A stretch of 10,348 nt of DNA, from positions 1 through 10,348 of the forward strand of contig NZ_CALLVP010000040.1 in assembly GCF_938010505.1 (NCBI RefSeq). The letters run 5' to 3'. The stretch is from an uncultured Veillonella sp. (GTDB lineage Bacteria > Bacillota > Negativicutes > Veillonellales > Veillonellaceae). The notes below the pieces were generated by a model. It was given only the letters and a program-made list of their open reading frames with translations, was not told where the DNA came from and searched no databases. The translations under genes and the position numbers were made by a program. Numbering within the stretch: the stretch's first letter is position 1; each line of letters begins with the position of its first letter. This document shows, one piece after another, positions 6,292 to 10,348 of the stretch.

Positions 6292-6411
6292 AGCGTTGCA
6301 TGCACCTAAGCATTCCGATGAGCCCTCTCACATAGGGATGCCGCCACATGCTGCTAACATTTATCTTTTGTAACCATTCGATAGACGTGTGGTCACTGGT
6401 CAGACTCACAC
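6292..6411 (-). promoter_or_regulatory. Structured leader of the GltA-like gene (unclassified)
   Basis: From the predicted start near 6418 the minus-strand leader is about 165 bases and folds well by eye. A 5' hairpin has GTGTG (6387-6391) paired with CACAC (6407-6411), plus an inner GTC/GAC. Nearer the gene is a nested element: AGC (6292-6294) with GCT (6353-6355), GCATG (6298-6302) with CATGC (6347-6351), GCAT (6310-6313) with ATGC (6338-6341), and CCCT (6323-6326) with AGGG (6334-6337). An alternative inner hairpin TGAG/CTCA (6319-6330) competes with the last stem. It matches no riboswitch class I can recall. A cis-regulatory RNA is plausible but unproven. Confidence 0.4.
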
Positions 6412-6424
6412 TATTCTATAGTAT

Positions 6425-6454
6425 ATTCTAAAATGTGAAAGTCCCAACAGTCAA
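6425..6454 (-). promoter_or_regulatory. Predicted promoter of the GltA-like gene
   Basis: On the minus strand, TTGACT (6449-6454), an 18-base spacer and TAGAAT (6425-6430) give a good SigA-type promoter with a start near 6418. Confidence 0.55.
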
Positions 6455-6511
6455 GCAAATCTAGCAGGTTTTGTATACGAATATAGCCCCTATACTTGCA
6501 AGGATTGCATA

Positions 6512-6540
6512 GAAAAAGAGGCACCCGTAGGCACCCCTTT
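6512..6540 (-). terminator. Orphan minus-strand terminator with UACG tetraloop
   Basis: Read on the minus strand, 6540-6515 folds as AAAGGGGTGCC, loop TACG, then GGTGCCTCTTT. This is an 11-bp stem with three G-U pairs, closed by a C(UACG)G tetraloop, and 6517-6513 gives five T. The plus strand cannot fold the same way (A-C clashes), so the direction is clear. It lies upstream of the GltA-like gene's promoter, and no annotated minus-strand gene precedes it. Confidence 0.75.
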
Positions 6541-6613
6541 CCATAGCGATGTGTTAAGTTCTAAATTTAGCACTACCTTCGCAAAGCAATTATGTAATTA
6601 ATAACATAATTAT
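6512..6613 (-). ncRNA. Candidate small RNA ending at the orphan terminator
   Basis: A TATAAT on the minus strand at 6620-6625 (with a poor -35) would start a transcript near 6613. Its first 25 bases form a hairpin from the palindrome AATTATGT (6588-6595) and ACATAATT (6604-6611), and it would end at the tetraloop terminator, giving about 100 bases. There is no convincing peptide with a ribosome site inside. The evidence is the orphan terminator plus position; an attenuated long leader of the GltA-like gene, or a stop for antisense transcription from the MalY-like gene, is equally possible. Confidence 0.25.
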
Positions 6614-6679
6614 TTTAATATTATATGCAAGATTAAACTATATTAATGTTAATATTTACATATAACTTGATACATATAC

Positions 6680-6688
6680 TGATATAAT
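6680..6688 (+). promoter_or_regulatory. Predicted extended -10 promoter of the MalY-like gene
   Basis: TGATATAAT is a perfect extended -10 (TGn-TATAAT, TATAAT at 6683-6688) with no good -35. The start would be near 6695, leaving a leader of about 70 bases. Confidence 0.5.
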
Positions 6689-6765
6689 ATAAACAGAGAT
6701 TTCCGACTTTTGCACGCTACCCACAGCCAAATCTATCCTGAATTTTGACTAATGCGAGGTTCCCT

Positions 6766-7953
6766 ATGAACACAGCAGAGTTTACCAAAAAATACTATAT
6801 TGATCGCCGAGGATCTCATTCCAGAAAATGGGACGGACAACATTTAAAATTCAATCGCATCGATTTATTACCACTATGGGTGGCGGATATGGATTTTATG
6901 CCGCCTCGGTGCATCCAAGAGGCGATTTGCAACTATGTGAAAGCTACTCCTTTAGGCTATACCATGACAAATCCCAATTACCTAAAGGCTGTCATTAGTT
7001 GGTACAAACGTCATCATAACTGCACAATCGTTAGCGACTGGCTTACTAGTGCCCCCAATGTTATTACAGCCATCATGTGGTGCATAGCAGCTTTCACAAA
7101 AACAAATGATGCCATCGCAGTGTTAAGCCCTGTGTACGGCGCATTCGACAGTAGCGCCAGCGATGCGAAGCGGCAAATCATCGCCGTTCCCATGACACAC
7201 AACGAAGATAACCGCTATGCTGTTGATTACGCGGCCTTTGAAGAGGCTATCGTCAAACACGATGTTAAGTTATTCATTCACTGTAATCCGCATAATCCGG
7301 TGGGCCATGTATGGATCGAAGATGAGATGGATCAGCTATTTAGCATTTGTAAGCGTCACGGGGTACTCATCATTAGTGATGAAATCCATCAGGACCTCAT
7401 TACGGGACTTACATCATTTACATCTGCATTAACTGTGTCTAACGGAGCGTATACAGACAAGCTCATCGCCATGTCCTCGTTGTCAAAATCGTTCAATATG
7501 GCTAGCCTGCACCACGCAGAGATCATTATCCCTAACGAAGAGCTGCGGAATCATTACAACGCCTTTAAAGCCCTTGTATACCATACAGATTCGGACGTCC
7601 TTGCCGAGGCAGCCATCACAGCTGCCTACACACATCCAGAAGCAGAAGCATGGCTAACGGACCTACTCAATGTAGTGAAAGAAAACTATGATTATATGTG
7701 CAATAAACTACTTGCCACCTTGCCTGAACTTCGCATTAGCCCTATGGACGGCACCTATTTGGCTTGGATCGATTTTAGCGCTTATCTTAAACCAGAGGAA
7801 ATGCATGATTTCTTTGAAAATAAATCCGGTATTGCACCAAGCTTTGGTGAATGGTTCGGTGGTGAAAGCTACGCAACCTTTATGCGCTTGAACTTGGCCA
7901 CAAGCCTTGAGAACATCAAAATTGCTACGGATGCTATCCTACAAAACATTTAA
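6766..7953 (+). CDS. MalY/PatB-family PLP-dependent aminotransferase or C-S lyase
   Basis: This is a 395-residue fold-type I PLP enzyme. Family members cleave C-S bonds (cystathionine beta-lyase or cysteine desulfhydrase) or transaminate, and often make homocysteine or release H2S. Diagnostic segments are LPLWVADMDFMPP (35-47), SPVYGAF (121-127), CNPHNPVG with PLP-ring Asn177, ISDEIHQD with Asp205, SLSKSFNMA with Schiff-base Lys241, and FMRLNLA with substrate-carboxylate Arg374. The usual PSKTFN-L-AGL around the lysine is here LSKSFNMASL, so it is a divergent member. I use the ATG at 6766, with GAGG six bases upstream; the frame also opens at an upstream TTG (6745), but that has no better ribosome site. 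It is a single gene, divergent from the GltA-like gene and ended by the hairpin at 8005-8049. The exact substrate cannot be told. Confidence 0.9.
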   Translation: MNTAEFTKKYYIDRRGSHSRKWDGQHLKFNRIDLLPLWVADMDFMPPRCIQEAICNYVKATPLGYTMTNPNYLKAVISWYKRHHNCTIVSDWLTSAPNVITAIMWCIAAFTKTNDAIAVLSPVYGAFDSSASDAKRQIIAVPMTHNEDNRYAVDYAAFEEAIVKHDVKLFIHCNPHNPVGHVWIEDEMDQLFSICKRHGVLIISDEIHQDLITGLTSFTSALTVSNGAYTDKLIAMSSLSKSFNMASLHHAEIIIPNEELRNHYNAFKALVYHTDSDVLAEAAITAAYTHPEAEAWLTDLLNVVKENYDYMCNKLLATLPELRISPMDGTYLAWIDFSAYLKPEEMHDFFENKSGIAPSFGEWFGGESYATFMRLNLATSLENIKIATDAILQNI

Positions 7954-8004
7954 ATATTTCAGGTTTAAAATAATAGTTAACTTTCAATATCACTATATAA
8001 TCAA

Positions 8005-8049
8005 AAGAGGCAGTCACAGCGGTTTATAACACGTCTGTGACTGCCTCTT
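8005..8049. terminator. Bidirectional terminator between the convergent MalY-like and DUF438 genes
   Basis: A perfect 15-bp stem AAGAGGCAGTCACAG (8005-8019) and CTGTGACTGCCTCTT (8035-8049) with a 15-base loop, the longest uninterrupted hairpin in the window. The minus strand ends in CTCTTTTG and the plus strand in CTTATTAT, so it likely serves both converging transcripts. Confidence 0.8.
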
Positions 8050-8110
8050 ATTATATTTAAACCTACTTTTAGCTAATCATACGTTACTATTAACGACATC
8101 TAAAGCCTTT

Positions 8111-8285
8111 ATTAGGAGTATTAAAGCAATTATTTATCAGGAGTATTTGAAATAATCGATTATTCGGAACGTTTGAAAAGCCTTTTAGCAGGGATATTTA
8201 ATAGCCTTTTACTAAGAATGTTTAAGATAATCTTTAGTAGAGATATTTAAAATAAAATTTACTAGGAACGTTTGAAATGGTCTTT
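8111..8285. repeat. Seven degenerate 25-bp tandem repeats at the 3' end of the DUF438 gene
   Basis: Units begin at 8111, 8136, 8162, 8187, 8211, 8236 and 8261 (24-26 bp each, 175 bp in total). The plus-strand pattern is ACTAGGAAYGTTT-GAAATAAYCTTT. The last unit contains the final codons and stop of the DUF438 gene (KDHFKRS-stop on the minus strand). Its neighbours still read as relatives of that peptide: 8211-8235 gives KDYLKHS-stop, 8162-8186 gives KRLFKRSE and 8136-8161 gives IDYFKYS-stop. So the gene's 3' terminus, stop codon included, seems to have been copied in tandem into the downstream region and then drifted. Bases 8050-8110 show only faint similarity. Confidence 0.75.
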
Positions 8286-9905
8286 TGCAAATTGCATGTC
8301 TTGAACTAATTCTAATGTACCAAGGTAATTATTGTTTTGGTCGCGCACCGCCATATAATTTACATAGAATGGACGACCTACCTTTTCAAGCCATACCGCC
8401 ACATTATCGCGTTCCCCTTTGCGGAAGGATTCAATAATACCGCGTACGATAGGCTCTATCTTTGGAGGATGGCAAGAGTATACATCGCGACCGATAGCTG
8501 TAGTAGGGCGTTTAAAGACCTTTTCACCATCGTTGAAGTAACGGTTAATGTCTTCGTGGTCAACGAAGGTTACTTCCATTGGCATTGTATTAAGCATGGC
8601 ATTTAATTGATCTACAGTTAAGCTACCACCTATTAGAACAATAGTATTATCATCGCCACTTGCTTTTGTTGTTTGTGTAGCTAATGCGGCTTCAGCCTCT
8701 GTCCAAACAGTGCGTTTTACCCCAAAGATTTCTTCATACTGCGCTGTATCTTTGTAGATTTGATACCACTCTTCAGTACTAAAGTTCTCTGCACAAATTG
8801 GGAACAAGATATTTTGCTCTTTGTAGATCATCTCTTGAGCACGTGTGAGAAGACCATCAAACTCTTCGTACCAAGCATCATCAATAGACTTAGCACGAGC
8901 TAGACGACCAAAGCCATCGCGAATATCGTCATCAACAGTCCACATAACCATGGATGGACCAGAAATATCATAGGCTACTTTCAAATGAGGATATAAAAGG
9001 TCTCCCTTCTTAGCGTAGTGAATAGACACTTGGCGCACTTCGTTTACATCATCTACCGTAGCAGTCTTATCGGTCACCTTAACCTTTGTAGCTTCAATCA
9101 ACGCATCAAGAGCTTTGTTTTCTTCTGTTAATCGATTGAGTGGATGACCTACTGTTTCGACTAGCGTTACTACGCTTTGACTTTTTTCTTGTGCTTCTAG
9201 TACAGCCTCAACCTTAGCGTGTTCAGACTCCATTTGTTCATGGATAGTGGAGCCATGGAACAAGGCAGAGTGAAGGTCACATAATTGTTGAACCTCTGCT
9301 AGTGGTGTGCCTTCACGCATAAGGCCTTGTTCAGCTTTCATGATTTCACTAGCCTCAACATGGGCGAATTGACTAGCAAAGTCTTCACGAACGGCACCAA
9401 GGTCTTCACCTGTGCCTAAACGTTTCAAGAAGCCTTTGAGCTGCTCTACACGTTCGCTATCTTGAACTGCATCTTCAGCCTTAGTTTCGGAATTTTCGTC
9501 AGTGTTAGCTGGCACTGTAGTAGATACTGGTGCACTGCTTTCTACTGCATTTGCTGCAACTGTGCTAGATGCTACGTTAGCAGATACGTCCGTAACATTA
9601 GACTTTATAGCCGCTGCAGTAGGTGCCACGCCAGGATGACTCGCAGCTTCCGCATCATCACCAGATAGATTTGGCATTTCACCTTCTAAGGTAAAGCCAG
9701 CTTTCATGAAAGCGCCCACGATATCGATCATGGATACGCCTTTCATCTTAGCCCCTTTCGGGATGGTCATGATTTTACCAACAGAGTTCAACATCACCTT
9801 GTTTGTGATTTCGCTGAACCCTAATTCTTTCATAATATCTGCTACTTCAGGATATTCTTTTACCAAATCATATACAGATTTGGATAGATCTAATTTCTTT
9901 TCCAT
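8262..9905 (-). CDS. DUF1858-DUF438-hemerythrin-like-PAS protein
   Basis: This 547-residue, probably cytoplasmic multidomain protein is likely a sensor or redox-related protein. In order: DUF1858 (about 5-75, KSVYDLVKEYPEVADIMKELGF); an Ala/Ser/Thr/Val-rich, probably disordered linker (about 82-148); DUF438 (about 150-218, LKGFLKRLGTGEDLGAVREDF); a hemerythrin-like helical domain (about 225-375, with HPLNRLTEEN, SIHYAKKGDLLYPHL, VMWTVDDDIRD and KEQNILFP); and a C-terminal PAS domain (about 430-538, VTFVDHEDINRYFN, GRDVYSCHPP, NYMAVRDQNNNYLGTLELVQDM). In the hemerythrin-like part, His254, His296 and Glu363 are candidate ligands, but the Glu that family members usually have in HYxRKE is Gly301 here. 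The ATG at 9905 has GAGG about eight bases upstream. No output domain is fused, so the partner is unknown. Confidence 0.9.
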   Translation of the reverse strand: MEKKLDLSKSVYDLVKEYPEVADIMKELGFSEITNKVMLNSVGKIMTIPKGAKMKGVSMIDIVGAFMKAGFTLEGEMPNLSGDDAEAASHPGVAPTAAAIKSNVTDVSANVASSTVAANAVESSAPVSTTVPANTDENSETKAEDAVQDSERVEQLKGFLKRLGTGEDLGAVREDFASQFAHVEASEIMKAEQGLMREGTPLAEVQQLCDLHSALFHGSTIHEQMESEHAKVEAVLEAQEKSQSVVTLVETVGHPLNRLTEENKALDALIEATKVKVTDKTATVDDVNEVRQVSIHYAKKGDLLYPHLKVAYDISGPSMVMWTVDDDIRDGFGRLARAKSIDDAWYEEFDGLLTRAQEMIYKEQNILFPICAENFSTEEWYQIYKDTAQYEEIFGVKRTVWTEAEAALATQTTKASGDDNTIVLIGGSLTVDQLNAMLNTMPMEVTFVDHEDINRYFNDGEKVFKRPTTAIGRDVYSCHPPKIEPIVRGIIESFRKGERDNVAVWLEKVGRPFYVNYMAVRDQNNNYLGTLELVQDMQFAKDHFKRS

Positions 9906-10186
9906 TTTGAGCCCCTCATGTCAAAATCTTTATAAAATACTTACTAATATTAATGAGCCCCTATACGTAAAAATCTCGCATATAAGGCTATCTATTTACT
10001 GTGAAAGGTCTATATATAATGACCTATGAATCTATGATAAACGATATCGATTAGAAAATCTGTATCCGTGGCAATACTTTTGAAAGTAATTCAAAAATTT
10101 TCAAAATATCATGTAACGCTTTACCAATAGTAACTCTTTACCAATAAAATAAATTATACGCTCGAAAACAGTAAAAAGAGATAAAA
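9906..10186. other. Gap upstream of the DUF438 gene: possible promoter and operator
   Basis: No gene is seen. AGGTC (10006-10010) and GACCT (10021-10025) frame a TATATATAAT core, a 20-bp imperfect operator-like palindrome over a possible minus-strand -10 (TATATA, with TTTATC 17 bases upstream). TGAGCCCCT, which covers the gene's ribosome site on the minus strand (9908-9916), recurs 46 bp upstream at 9954-9962. A 17-bp tandem duplication lies at 10113-10146. Which of these acts is unclear. Confidence 0.4.
10113..10146. repeat. 17-bp tandem duplication
   Basis: Two abutting copies, GTAACGCTTTACCAATA (10113-10129) and GTAACTCTTTACCAATA (10130-10146), differ at one base. They sit upstream of the DUF438 gene and could be a paired protein site or a simple slippage product. 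Confidence 0.75.
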
Positions 10187-10251
10187 ATAACGGATAGATG
10201 ATTATCCATCCCGGCTCATACATGAAGGGAGACACATCAACTATCCGTTAT
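10187..10251 (-). terminator. Terminator with a long structured loop
   Basis: An 11-bp stem ATAACGGATAG (10187-10197) and CTATCCGTTAT (10241-10251) encloses 43 bases that can form further pairs (TCCC with GGGA; a local GGATA/TATCC). On the minus strand it is followed by TTTTTATC, so it fits as the end of a minus-strand gene entering from the right edge. Confidence 0.6.
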
Positions 10252-10255
10252 ATAT

Positions 10256-10348
10256 TTAAATTACTTGTCTATTACTATTACTATTACTGTTTCTGTTTCT
10301 GTTTCTGTTTCTGTTTCTGTTTCTGTTTCTGTTTCTGTTTCTGTTTCT
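10256..10348 (-). CDS. Possible 3' end of a gene with a repeat-encoded tail
   Basis: On the minus strand a frame is open from the right edge to TAA at 10256-10258, reading ten Arg-Asn pairs, three Ser-Asn pairs and then RQVI. A second frame is also open and reads Glu-Thr pairs, then VIVIVIDK and TAA at 10261-10263; the third frame stops at once. A terminator in the right direction follows. The hexamer period keeps frame whatever the copy number. Whether either frame is translated cannot be judged without the sequence to the right. Confidence 0.3.
   Translation of the reverse strand, partial: RNRNRNRNRNRNRNRNRNRNSNSNSNRQVI
10271..10348. repeat. Hexanucleotide microsatellite
   Basis: Three copies of ATTACT (10271-10288) are followed by ten perfect copies of GTTTCT (10289-10348), running to the window edge and perhaps beyond. 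Such a perfect array is prone to slipped-strand change in copy number. Confidence 0.95.

Noticed and set aside
6512..6540. T-box or TPP riboswitch because of GGGGTGCC on the minus strand
   Set aside because: The other conserved parts of both classes (T-box GGGUGGNACCGCG, TPP CUGAGA and ACCUGAU) are absent; the match is just the terminator stem.
6500..6600. Small minus-strand peptide through the orphan terminator
   Set aside because: The open frame has no start codon with a ribosome site and its middle is simply the hairpin sequence; more likely non-coding.
6745..6765. TTG at 6745 as the start of the MalY-like gene
   Set aside because: The ATG at 6766 has a properly spaced GAGG and matches the family's usual N-terminus; the TTG adds seven unconserved residues.

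Overview
The window is about 10.3 kb of AT-rich bacterial chromosome with short intergenic gaps, strong AGGAGG-type ribosome binding sites and Firmicute-style intrinsic terminators. The gene content (a short single-domain phosphate acetyltransferase, a LUD-domain protein, a DUF1858/DUF438/PAS protein, a stand-alone glutamate synthase small-subunit-like oxidoreductase and a Cys-type glutathione peroxidase) fits an anaerobic, lactate-fermenting Negativicute, most likely Veillonella or a close relative. The genus is inferred from protein style, not from a marker gene. There is no phage, IS element, CRISPR array, tRNA or rRNA that I can see.

Layout, left to right. Bases 1-324 are the 3' end of a LigB/DODA-type extradiol dioxygenase gene (+), closed by a bidirectional terminator. 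Next is a two-gene minus-strand unit: an unrecognised 267-aa protein with two PH-like repeats, then a thioredoxin-type glutathione peroxidase. pta follows on the minus strand, starting at a GTG at 3140. It is divergent from a LUD-domain gene (3500, +), and the gap between them carries three near-perfect 22-bp palindromes spaced exactly 40 bp apart. A small XRE regulator (minus) overlaps the LUD gene tail-to-tail. A GltA/GltD-like NADPH/FAD/Fe-S oxidoreductase (4900-6252, minus) has a long leader with strong secondary structure. It is divergent from a MalY/PatB-type PLP enzyme (6766-7953, +). In that gap, a minus-strand terminator with a UACG tetraloop serves no visible gene. The last large gene (8262-9905, minus) is a DUF1858-DUF438-hemerythrin-like-PAS protein whose 3' end is the first unit of a seven-unit, 25-bp degenerate tandem array. 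The window ends in a hexanucleotide microsatellite that may be the 3' end of another minus-strand gene.

How the genes may work together (inference): Pta makes acetyl phosphate from acetyl-CoA, the ATP-yielding step of lactate fermentation. LUD proteins of the LutC type are linked to lactate oxidation, so a shared control array between pta and the LUD gene would join lactate use to acetate formation. The peroxidase and the hemerythrin/PAS protein suggest handling or sensing of oxygen or redox stress. The GltA-like and MalY-like proteins belong to nitrogen and sulfur amino acid metabolism. The most unusual content is in the gaps: phased palindromes, a structured leader, an orphan terminator or small RNA candidate, and several classes of short tandem repeat (40, 25, 17 and 6 bp).
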